Assembly: GCA_038502055.1 (NCBI GenBank)
Contig: JAXRKN010000039.1
Coordinates: 3,286,001-3,350,000, forward strand
DNA: 64,000 nt
From: Tanytarsus gracilentus
Taxonomy: Eukaryota > Arthropoda > Insecta > Diptera > Chironomidae
Direction: 5' to 3'
The notes under the pieces are model-generated. The model made no database searches. It was not told the DNA's origin and saw only the letters and a list, made by a program, of their open reading frames with translations. Within the stretch, counting starts at the first letter, position 1. The number at the start of each line of letters is the position of its first letter. The position numbers and the translations under genes are program-made. This document shows, one piece after another, positions 14,909 through 25,007 of the stretch.

Positions 14909-16737
14909 TTAATATTTAACCAAATTATTTTTAATCAAAAATTGTCTAAGCTTTTTCATGATTTCATCTCGTTCATCCTTTGATAATTCTTTGTGTGCTT
15001 TTAGATGACCGATGTATACATCCTTGCGACCGAGGGAAGATTTACATCCAGGTACTTGACAATCGAACCTTATATCAATATGTTTTTCAGAAATGTGGCG
15101 TTTAAGATCATTTGGTCTGCCAAACGCAGCTTTGCAGTTTTCGCGATCACACTTGAAGCTTTGACTTACATGACAACGCCCCATATGAAAATTTATTGAG
15201 GATCTCCGCTTAAATCTATTGCCGCAAATATCGCAAACGAAGTTTAATTGAGCGTGTGCGAAAAGATGTTTCTTTAGGATCGATTTTGAACCATAAGCTC
15301 CGCCGCAAATTTCACATATGACATTCTTTGGACCATGAATATTTTCAAAGTGAGCTTTCATTTCTTTAGAACAAAAGAATTTTCTTTCGCAATCCAATGC
15401 ATCACACGCGAAATTTAATTCACCTTGATGAACTCTTTTGATGTGTTTCTCAAGACTGTAAGTTTTCTTAAAAGTTTGTCTACAATTATCGATTTGACAC
15501 ATAATTCTCTCTCTCTTTGAATTTCCGTTAAGTTGGTCAAAAAGTTCTGGGTGAAGGTTTAAACAGTGCATTTTCAGTCGTCTTTTATTGATTGTTGTAA
15601 AGTCACAATGCTGACATTTTACTTGCTTCGGCAAGTGATTACTCTGCATGTGTAATAGCAGTGCTTCTCGTTTGTAAGATGAAAATGGACACAAATCGCA
15701 AAAGTAGTTCCTCGCTCTATTGTGGACATTTTCCACGTGATGCTCAATAAATCTTGCGTTAAATAATTTTCCACAAATATGACAACTTTTCTTTCCTTCA
15801 AGACCATGCGTGCTGTGTTTATATCGTATATGAGCCAAAACTTTTGCTCTCGTCTCTGCTTGAAAGTCACCAGCACTACACTTGAAAATTTCAATGTGAC
15901 CGTGACGTCTGATTGCGTGTCCAATAATATCAATATAGGAGTGAAAACAAATGTTGCATCTCTTGGAGCTTTTTGTTATTTTGGGAATGACGTGAATTTT
16001 TTGTTCTTTGGCGACTTTTTTAATCTTCTTTTTTCTCGGTCTGGGTGCACAAGCTAGATCTTTGCTTTCTTTTTTCTCCTGCTCTTTTTCGGAGCCATTT
16101 TCAAATTTTTCCAACAATGGTAGCTCTGCCACAAATATGCTGTTCATCGTTGGCTCTTCCTTAATAATAATTTCTTCCACTTCTACATCTTTAGCTTCCA
16201 GCTGTGGTGCAATTTCTAGAACATTCAATAAATCTGTATGCCTCTTTGCAGCTACAAGTTTGATGAACTGTGATTGCCTTTTAATAATTTCTTTCTTAAA
16301 TTTCCAAAATACAGAAACATTTTCCTTGCAAGAGTCACAAACTGATTTCGAACCTTCTCTGAATGTCATTGGAAGATTGAAAATACTTCGGATAGCATTT
16401 ATAAAGTCCATACTTATCTCGTTTCGAGTGCAGGAGGATGCAAAGAATTTAAAACAGCATCGGCAATAAGCATCTTTGACGTTATCGGGCTTTTTAAGTT
16501 CAATTTGCTGAAATTCTGTTTTATTTGGAATTTTATATCTAATGAATGTTGTTTGAGCTGGTTGTTTTATGGTTGACGTTGTCTGTGGTTGCTTAATTTG
16601 ACATATTTTGTATACGGGTCTCGTTATCGGCTTATTCTGAACCGATATTCTTAAGTTTGGTCTCCCATTTAAATTCTAAAATAATGTTTAAGTCAATAGT
16701 TTGTTTTTTCCACGCAAAACATGAGAATGCTTACCAT
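14909..16737 (-). CDS. ZAD-C2H2 zinc-finger protein, paralogue 1
   Basis: Putative DNA-binding transcription factor of 589 residues. Coding exons on the minus strand are 16737-16735 (the ATG alone) and 16675-14909, joined across a short phase-0 intron (donor GTAAGC, acceptor TTTTAG). The N-terminal ZAD dimerisation domain shows the paired cysteines at about residues 72/75 (YCRCC) and 114/117 (CDSC). An acidic linker with an IIIKEEP stretch follows, then roughly nine or ten C2H2 fingers reaching almost to the C-terminus. The neighbouring plus-strand gene at 21173-23287 is a paralogue with the same one-codon first exon and a nearly identical central finger block, so the two probably arose by local duplication with Amt between them. 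Target genes cannot be read from the sequence. The start was chosen because the frame stays open upstream of the first internal Met through the ZAD to this spliced ATG. Confidence 0.85.
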
Positions 16738-17205
16738 TTTAGATTTCCTTGGAATCAAGTGGTTCAAAATTAATTGTATGATCTTTAATTTAGAAGGCTC
16801 AAATTAATTAAAACTTTAATTTCTGATTTGTTTATTTTTTAAAATTTTTATGAAGGCTGACCAGAAAAGTTGAAATTCTCGAACGCACTCTAAAATTTGA
16901 AAATCATGATGAAATTTTTTTTTCAACGGTCATATTAAGCTTTTAAAAGTTAAAAAATTTATTAACCGAATTTTAAATTAATGTTTGCGACTCTTTTTAA
17001 ATATTTAATCAACAAAAGAAAGAATTTTTTTTGTAATATTTATTTTACGTCACAAATTAAAGCTTAAAATTAAACAGGAAAAGAGATGATCATTTTTAAC
17101 AGTAATGACGCGGTGTTCAATTTTTTTTTTCAATATTAACAAGTCTCACGTGAGTCACACATGATGATTTTGTTGTGAAAAATCGTCACTTATTTCAAAT
17201 ATTTG
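16738..17205. other. Intergenic, zinc-finger gene to Amt
   Basis: AT-rich spacer between the start of the zinc-finger gene on the left and the stop codon of Amt on the right; both are on the minus strand. It should hold the zinc-finger promoter and the Amt 3' untranslated region. I see no clear TATA/initiator pair and no further coding sequence. Confidence 0.5.
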
Positions 17206-20200
17206 CTAAAAATGGTTGTTGCCTCTTTGTCTGAGAAATTCCTGAGAAATTTTAACATGATTTGGGACGTTGTCATGCGCTTGGTATTGATTTTGATTGC
17301 CGAGTGTAAGAACTTGTAAATTGATTGAACCAAGATCTCCTATGTCTGGGATTTCATTGATATCATGCTCAACAATATCGCAACCTTTCACTTCTTCTTC
17401 CGGATTGAGACGGATCGGAATGATTTTATTGGTTAGCCAAATTATAGGAAAAGCACCAAAAAATCCGAGAAGAGTTAGTGCAATTATTGCAATGCATTGG
17501 ACAATTAAAAAGTAAGGTCCTCCACCTATTAAAAATATAAGGTTATATAATTTTAAATCTATCAATAAATCTAACCCATTAAAAGTCCATCTTTTCCTGT
17601 CGTGACTGTCAAAGGAACTGGATTAATAGTAAAAAGCCCAACAGTCAAATAGCCCCAAACGCCGCCTATCCAATGGACTGGAAAAACACCAATTGGGTCG
17701 TCGATGTGGCTGCAAATAATTTTGTTTATAAATTTTAATCGATTAACAAAATTACTCACAATATGTCAGTTATTGGAAGTGCAGCGATTGAAAAAACTGC
17801 CGATAAAGCGCCACAAACAAATGAAAGCCATGATGGTAACAAAAAACAGCCAGCATTTGCCATTACTGAAAATAAATGCCAATTAAAATAAGAAATCGGA
17901 TTAATTTTCTAAATTTCTTACTAAGCGCTGATAAAATTCCGGAAATAACTTCAAATACATCTACTTTTCCCTTGTTGCGAAACATAGAAAAGACAATGCT
18001 AGCAAAACCGGCACCCCATGTGGCTACAGCTGTTCCAACTCCACCTCTAACTGCGTAGTGCCACTTTCCCCCAGTAATGCCATAAGAACAACCAGCATTA
18101 AAGGCAAACCAACCCCACCATAGAATAAAAAGACCAATAAGAGAGTTCATTGGATTTCCCATCGGTGGAGGTTTCGTGCCTTTGTCGTAACGGCCCACAC
18201 GTGGTCCAATAAACATAGTGCAAGCAAGGCCTGCAGCACCACCGACAATGTGAATGACACCTCCGGATAAATCAACAGCTCCAATATTTCTTAACCATCC
18301 ATGTTCACCCCACATCCAACCGGCTCCCACAGAATACAAAAATGTGATTAAGAAGGTTAAAAGGCAATATGAAGAGAATCGAACACGTTCAGCTACAGCA
18401 CCCGATACAATTGTGTTGCTATATTAAATTTGGGATTAATAAATTGATTGCACAGTTATAAATTAACTAACCTCGTTGTTGCATATGACATCTGATAAAA
18501 AAGCAATGTGAAGATTTGACATGTGAGACGATCTCCAAATTTTGTGTCAGTAATAAAATCACCCAAGGCAATGAATGGCGTTGTAAATCGACCGCGACCA
18601 AAAGCGAGTCCAAAACCAAAAAGATAAAAAGCAGAACCGCCAATGCAGACATCGGCAATATTTTTCTCCGCTTTTTTTTTGTTTTTACTGTTTTGACTGT
18701 GCAGCATTCATTGTGAATAAAAATTCTAAATGATGGCCTAGTAAACCCTAAAGGGAAAACAGATTTGAAATCGGTTGTCCTGAGGAGTTAGAGATTTAAG
18801 TCTCTTCTTTTCCTTTCTCACTTTCTTCTTTTCACTTTCTTCTTTCTTCTTTCTCGATTTAGTGGGGGATATTAAGAACGGTGGTCGGATTTCACTCGGG
18901 TTTGTGGTAAGATCGGATTTTGGTTCTAGTTGTGAAGAAGTATTTTGTTTTGAGGTACGACCTCCAAGGCCGTCCGTGAGTGCAAAATGTCCTTTTTCAT
19001 AAAATTTTTCTTATTTGGCTTATGGGTATCGTTGAACTGTATTGATAGGAATGATTGAATTGACGATTTTTGAGGAATGTCCATATGGCTGCCCAGGGTG
19101 CCCTAATGTCCATTTTTCGAACTATGGCTTATGGGTATCGTTGAATGTGATTGCACCGGAATCGATTGCATTAATGATTTTTGATGAATGTCCATCATGG
19201 CCGGAGGAGTGCATTGTCATTTTTTAGAACTGTGGCTTATGTATGTGTTGAACTGTATTGCATCGGGAATCGATTGCACTGCGATTTTTGAGGAATGTCC
19301 ATCATGGCCGGAGGGTGCCTATGTCATTTTTAGAACTATGGTTATGTATGTGTTGCTGTATTTGACCAGGAATCGAATGGAACTGACGATTTTTGAGGAA
19401 TTTCCATATGGCCGGCAGGAGTGATATGTCCATTTTTTGAACTGTGTTATGTTGTCGTTGAACTCGTATTGATGGGAATCGATTGAACTGACGATTTTTG
19501 AGGAATGTCATCATGGCCGGCAGGAGTGCCACTATGTCCATTTTTGAATTGGCTTATGTATGTGTTGAACTCGTCATTGCAGGGAATCGATTGCATGCGA
19601 TTTTTGAGGAATGTCCATCATGGCCGGCCAGGAGTGACTAATGTCATTTTTTGACTGTGGTTATGTTGTCGTTGAATGTATTGCATCGGGAATCGATGAA
19701 TTGAAATTTTTTGAAGAATGTCCATCATGGCCGGCCATGAGTGCCACTAATGCAACGGAGTAGGGTACTAATCTATGCGGAGCTATTGGAAATGGCAACG
19801 CCGTTTGCAGACCCATCTTGTTTCATCATGATATTAACTCCATTCTTTCTTCGGACGATGCCAGCTTCGAGAAGTGCAAACCCAGTTTGCATTTGAAAGA
19901 TGATGAGGCAAATTAGGATTGGAAATGTGGCGTCTTCAACAGGTCGATCGTATAGGCCTATTGGAAGAAAATTATTAATTAAACTTAAATGTCTTAAGCA
20001 ACTTTAAAACAAGATGGGTCTGCAAACGGCGTTGCCATTTCCAATAGCTCCGCATAGATTAGTACCCTACTCCATTGCAATGGGCATTAGTGGCATTAGA
20101 TTCCTGATGCAATGACGAGTTCAACGACATACATGAAGCCATAGTTCTGAAAAATGGACATTAGTGGCACTCGTGGCCGACCATGATGGACATTCCTCAA

Positions 20201-20846
20201 AAATTGTCAATGTCAATCGATTCCTGATGCAATTCGGTTAACGTACTGAGCTGTCTGAAAAATGGACATTAGTGGCACTCGTGGCCGACCATGATGGACA
20301 TTCCTCAAAAATCGTCAATGTCAATCGATTCCTGATGCAATTACGAGTTCAACGATACCCATGAAGCCATATAAGAGAAAATTTGTATGAAAAAGGACAT
20401 TTTTGCACTCAGGGACGGTCCTTGGAGGGTCGTACCTCAAAACTAAATACTTCTTGCACAACTAGAGCCAAAACCCGATCTTTAGCCACAAACCCGAGTC
20501 AAATCCGACCAGCCGTTCTTGAGATATGGCGTTCACTAAGATCGTAAGAAAGTGAGAAAGTAAGAAAGTAAGATGACTTAAATGGCTCTAACTCCTCGTA
20601 GGAGCAACCGATTTCAAATCTGTTTTCGCCAGTTTGTAGGGTTTGGCTAGGCCTATCATTTGAGTATATGTTTTGATATTGCACAATGTAATGTCTTGGC
20701 ACTAGGGGTCGAAAACTGGTTTTGGAAAAATCCAAAATTAATATATAGCGGAGCTATAATTAACCTGGAATCTCGTAACTTTCATTTCGTGGAAACATGT
20801 GAAAAGAATTTTTTACAATCTGATCAAAGCTTAAATTTGAAGCCAT
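17206..20846 (-). CDS. Amt: Ammonium transporter (Amt/MEP family)
   Basis: Membrane channel that moves ammonia/ammonium across the plasma membrane. Seven minus-strand exons fit by phase: 20846-20765, 19957-19813, 18696-18472, 18418-17922, 17865-17760, 17709-17576 and 17525-17206, giving 502 residues. Exon 1 encodes MASNLSFDQIVKNSF and an extracellular N-terminus; exon 2 encodes the first helix (QTGFALLEAGIVRRKN, then VNIMMK). Both pore histidines are in their family contexts: VIHIVGGAAGL and HIDDPIGVFPVHW. The problem lies between exons 2 and 3: the family motif MMKNIADV is interrupted. A repeat copy lies there, the exon 2 donor (GG|GTCTGC) is weak and lies in the repeat, and the exon 3 acceptor lacks a pyrimidine tract. 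The model stays in frame but adds about 15 residues (QDGQNSKNKKKAE) between helices 1 and 2. It is either a functional gene with a modified loop or one damaged by the insertion. Exons 3-7 are secure. Confidence 0.85.
18730..19827 (+). mobile_element. Repeat element, left copy, in Amt intron 2
   Basis: About 1.1 kb, related in inverted orientation to 20003-20660. The outer flank (from TGATGGCCTAG) matches the right copy's outer end. The inner 67 bases, from GGAGTAGGGTACTAATC to CCCATCTTGTTT, are a perfect inverted match to the right copy. A seven-unit tandem array lies between. No transposase frame is visible and the two ends of one copy do not look like inverted repeats of each other, so the class is unknown. 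It is probably a non-autonomous element or satellite-bearing repeat. No clear target-site duplication was found. Confidence 0.7.
19021..19757 (+). repeat. Tandem array, about seven units of ~105 bp
   Basis: Units run from TTATG(G/T)GTATCGTTGAA through ATTTTTGAGGAATGTCC and CATGGCCGG to the next unit. They share clear landmarks but differ by many single-base insertions and deletions, such as GTCC versus GTC and ACTGTATTG versus ACTCGTATTG. About two further units in inverted orientation lie in the right copy near 20090-20360, and those are almost identical to each other. The open frames crossing the array are by-products of the repeat, not genes. Confidence 0.9.
20003..20660 (-). mobile_element. 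Repeat element, right copy, in Amt intron 1
   Basis: About 0.66 kb, the inverted partner of 18730-19827. It starts with AAACAAGATGGGTCTGC and ends with GGCCTATCATTTG. It carries only about two to two and a half of the ~105 bp units, against seven in the left copy. The outer ~300 bases match the left copy's outer flank, with many substitutions. The pair brackets Amt exon 2 (19813-19957), so the Amt pre-mRNA could fold into a long hairpin with this exon in the loop. Confidence 0.7.
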
Positions 20847-21172
20847 CTTTAGAGGAGATCTTAACTGTTCAAGAGATGAACCAGAACTGAAGACTATGTA
20901 ATGTTTCATAGTCAATCAGTGTCCAATTCATTGATGATTATCACCTGCAATAAATCTCAATAAATATTTACTTTGCAATCATGAAGTTAAGAATTAGAAT
21001 TTTTCCCGCTCAAAATTTAAATGCCGGTGAATGTGTTCAGAAAATCATGTCGCAAAAAATAAACAATAACAAAAGAAAATAATTTTTTAAAATATTGAAT
21101 CGAGTTTTAAAGAAATCGAAATAGATTTAAATTTAAATAAAGACAACAAAAAGTTTGCTAGGCATTAACAAA
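20847..21172. promoter_or_regulatory. Divergent spacer, Amt / zinc-finger gene 2
   Basis: 326 bases between the Amt start codon (minus strand) and the ATG of the second zinc-finger gene (plus strand). Promoters for both genes should lie here, with their 5' untranslated regions. The stretch is AT-rich, and I could not pick out a convincing TATA box or initiator for either gene. Confidence 0.45.
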
Positions 21173-23287
21173 ATGGTTAGATAAACAAGATTTGTTTGTA
21201 ATATTCGTTTTAAATATTTCTTTTGTGTTAAATTTTAGAGCCCAAAAAAGAAAAATGCCAGAGTAAAATCTGCAACAATGAACACACGAAAATTCAGAGA
21301 AAATGTTAAAAAAGATCCTGAAAAGTTTAAACAGTACAAAATAAAGTCCAAGAAGAACGAACGGACTTTCCGCGAAAAACTAAAAAAGGATCCAGTAAGA
21401 TTAGCAAAATTTCGACTCGCTGATGCCGAGAGACAAAGAAGATACCGATTGAAGAAGGAAATGCAGAAGGAAGCAGATAAAGCGTTAGCAAAAATTTCAT
21501 CTCAACAAAGCAAATTATCAAATAAAGAGTGCAAAAAAGGCATACCGCTATCTCAAGCACTTGAAAAGGTTACGCAGGTATTTGAAAATGCACTGCCAAA
21601 AAACGTAAACAGTTCCAGGAGGAGTCTTGTTAAAATGATGTTTTTAAAGCAGTGCTTAGCAGAAATAACTGATGATGGTGAGCTGCCTGAAAGTTCTGCC
21701 GAGACAGAAACAATTGAAACAGAACAGCCAATGGAAGTCGATAATATTGAAGTCAAAGATGAGCCCGAGACAGTTTTCTATGACAATGTAGATGATGCAT
21801 ATTGTAGATGCTGCTTTAAAATTTTTATTCCGTCAATTCCTCGACACAAGATCAGTGAAACGTTCCTCACTGCCTTCCGTGAAACTTTTCAGAGTGGCTT
21901 AAAATTTGTGCAAGGCTCATGGGTGTGTGCATCATGCTACGAAACAGTAGTGAAATTCAAGCAGTTCAGAAAGAATATTATCGCCAGACAGGCTAGCTTT
22001 TCTATGCTTGTCGCCAATTATGGACACGAAGATTTAATGGAAATTCAAAAGCTTTCGGAGGAATACGTTGACGAGGAAGATTGGCGAACGGAAGAGATTT
22101 TAATCAAGGAAGAGACGACGGTTAGTAGCGTATTTGCTGAAGAATTACCAGTAGTTCAAGAAACAGGACATACTAACACTGTAAAACGCATTGAAGTTAA
22201 GAAAGCACCAATTCAAGATATTCACGTCATTCCAAAACTTTCGTTTCTAAAACGAAAATGTAAGGACTGTGGTAACTCCTATCAAGACCTTCTTGGACAT
22301 CGGATTAAATTTCATAGCCACAAGCAAGTTTTTAGATGCAGTTTCTGTGATTTCAAAGCTGACTCGAGAGCGCAAGTAATGGCTCACATCCGTAATGATC
22401 ATGCCGAACGTGAAGAGAAGAAAAGTTGTCATATCTGTGGAAAACTATTTCATGAAAGATTTATTGAGCATCACGTGGAAAATGTTCACAACAGATCGAG
22501 GAACTTCTTTTGCGATTTGTGTCCATTCTCATCTTACAAACGAGATCCGTTGCTATTACACATGCAGAACAATCACTTGCCGAAGCAAGTAAAATGTCAG
22601 CATTGTGACTTTACAACAATCAATAAAAGCCGACTCAGGCTGCATATTAAAAATATGCATGAGGAAAACCGTCCATTGTCAAATTATCAATGTCCTATCG
22701 AAGGATGTAAAAAGGTACTGAAGAAAAAAAACTACTTGGACACACATCTGAAGCGGGTACATCTAAACATGAAAAATAATGTCAAGTGCAAGAACAAGGA
22801 ATGTAAAAAAGCATTTTATTGTGCGAGTGAAATGATGAAACATTTTAGACAAGTTCATGCTCCTAAAGACGACATGTGTCATGTGTGTGGCAAATGCTTT
22901 GGCAGTCAGCATTGTTTAAAAACTCATGTGCAACGTCAGCATGGAGAAAAATTATTTCAATGCAGCTTCTGTGATCTCAAATTTCGTGCAAAAACCCCTC
23001 TCACAACCCATATTAAGCGTTATCATACTTTCGAAAAGGACTTCAAGTGTGATGAACCGAATTGCGGTGAAGCGTTTTATGTATCTAAGGATCTTCATCG
23101 ACACATCGAAAAAAAGCACTTGGGCATTAAATTTAAGTGTCAAGTTTCAGGCTGTGAATCGTGTCTGGGCAGAAAAGATGCATATGTTAATCATCTTAAA
23201 TCTCACAAAGAACTTACAAAAGGTGAAATGGAGGAAATGATGAATAAACTCAAACAATTTGTTGCTGAAAATAATTTGAAAGGTTGA
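21173..23287 (+). CDS. ZAD-C2H2 zinc-finger protein, paralogue 2
   Basis: Putative transcription factor of 683 residues. Exons are 21173-21175 (ATG only) and 21239-23287, with a phase-0 intron as in the paralogue at 14909-16737. The N-terminal ~80 residues are highly basic and contain two copies of a (K/R)FRE-x-(V/L)KKDP-type motif, a pattern the paralogue lacks. The ZAD starts near residue 189 (YCRCCF) with its second pair at CASC. An acidic linker with ILIKEE follows, then about ten C2H2 fingers. The finger block around SCHICGKLF to CDFTTINK is nearly identical to paralogue 1 even at silent sites. The gene is convergent with bystin, 71 bases apart. The first internal ATG at 21278 would also give the ZAD and fingers, but the spliced start matches the paralogue and keeps the frame. 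Confidence 0.85.
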
Positions 23288-23358
23288 ATAAACACTTAAA
23301 GTTATAAAATTTAAACTTTTAATTTTAATGAAATTGTGTAATAAAAGTTTTTACAATT

Positions 23359-24841
23359 TTAATCCGTATCCATTTCATCTTCTTCTTCATCTACCTCGCA
23401 CTGCATCTGTGCACCAAGTTCAGCATCACGCGGCTTTGCAGCTATCAATTCTCTTCTTATTTCAGGTGTAATTTTAACATGACTCTTTTTTCGTATGAGC
23501 TGAATGAGGGCGTCTCTCTGTTCCGACGAAATGTCATTCTTATAGCGTTGAACAAACGTAAGCAGTGCTTGATGCCAAAGTGTCGGTAGCTCCCGTTGAT
23601 CGGTTTCAAAGCGTAGAAAATGGAAAACAGCACCATCGACTACACGATAAGGCAATGCATATCTCTTTTCCAAAAGAATTCGAATGAAAATAGAATTGGC
23701 ACCGCTGTATTCCATCTCGCATATTTTCAAAAGACATGCTGATGCATGCAGCACCGGTATTGATGTCTTACCAAGAATACTCCCGAATATAATCGCTTCC
23801 CGAAGTGTGCAATCGCCGGAGTCGAGAATGGGAAGAATAATACCTTTGAAGAAAGCAGCAGGTTTGAAGAGGCCTTTTCTAAGTGCTCGATAAAGGTAGC
23901 AATTGAGTTTCTTGAACTCGGCCAAATCATCACGCACACGTGGTAAGAGAACGAGATTGTAGAATCTTTGTGTCATCGCTTGCGTAAGACCAGACGAAAA
24001 CATTTTGGTTGCTTCGTACATGGCAGCTGAAATTTATCAATTAATTACAATTAAAGAATTCTGATTGAAATGAAAGCTATAACATACCACTCGACCAGTT
24101 GTGTGGCTCAGTGATGAATAAAATTTGCTCCCAATTCTTTAATCGAGGGATGATTTTAAATGCCTTTGGGACTTTTCCGCTGCGGAATCGTTTCATTACA
24201 TCACGAACACCCTCATACATTTCCTTAACTCTCGGATCAAGATCTTCCATTGCCATAGAGCCATTGTCTGAGAATTGTGTTTGTATTTCGGTCTTTCGCT
24301 CAGCAATTTTTTCCAAAATGATGTCAGCGAGAGTTTTAATTTTTGGCCCATCTCTAAAAAAAATAATTTAGCAGTTATAAAATTGGATTTTGTAAAATAC
24401 TAATAAAACTTACTTATTTTGAAACATTTCGAGTGCCTTTTCATCCTCATCATTGATCTTTAAATCATCAAAAAAATCATTTTCTGTATATTCATTCCTG
24501 CCATCATCATCAAACTTTTCATCTTCAGCATCGCTGTCACCGTCACTTCCAGCGAATCTCACATTTTTCTTTGTATCAAATAATCCCTTACTTTTTGCTT
24601 CACCGGGTGTCGGCCCGAATTCATTTGCTAATTCAGCACGTTGCTTTTGTGCTGCCTGTAGGATTCGTTGAGTTGTTTTCGGATCAATGTACTCATTGTC
24701 CTCCTCTTCATAGCGCAATTTAATTTTATCAAATTTCTTTGCTTTTGGCTTTGCGACACGACCATCATTGATCTGATCCTCGAGACCTTGTGAATATCCA
24801 TAGCTTGCAGATATTTTATTCTTCTTTTTGGACTTTCCCAT
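23359..24841 (-). CDS. bys: Bystin, 40S ribosome assembly factor
   Basis: Orthologue of bystin (Enp1), which acts in the nucleolus and cytoplasm in 18S rRNA processing and 40S subunit maturation. Three minus-strand exons, 24841-24414, 24353-24088 and 24026-23359, give 453 residues, close to the family's usual length. The N-terminus is lysine-rich (MGKSKKKNKI), followed by an acidic, low-complexity linker. The conserved core runs from GPKIKTLADIILEKI through MKRFRSGKVPKAFKIIPRL and WSSAAMYEATKMFSS to the acidic C-terminal tail ending DEMDTD. Splice phases agree at both junctions. The gene is tandem with mRpS30 upstream and convergent with the zinc-finger gene. Identification rests on extensive recognisable core motifs. 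Confidence 0.95.
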
Positions 24842-25007
24842 CGTGAAAATAATTTATTTTTAGTGCAGCAAATTTTCTTCACGTGTTTTTGTTTTGAAAA
24901 ATAATTTTGAACTTTAAGTTGATTTTGAATTTAAAAAATACGTTGAAACAATTTTTGTCATAATTTCAAAAAAATTTATTTAATTTCTACAAGTGCTTCT
25001 TACAAAT

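Noticed and set aside
15779..16469. Plus-strand frames of 92 and 153 codons
   Set aside because: Antisense shadows of the minus-strand ZAD zinc-finger gene, whose cysteine/histidine pattern proves the true frame.
19042..19541. Several 60-80 codon frames on both strands
   Set aside because: Products of the ~105 bp tandem repeat; they share repeated peptide units and have no independent signals.
19021..19757. CRISPR-like regular repeats
   Set aside because: Units are about 105 bases without separate spacers, in an intron of a eukaryotic gene; an ordinary tandem repeat.
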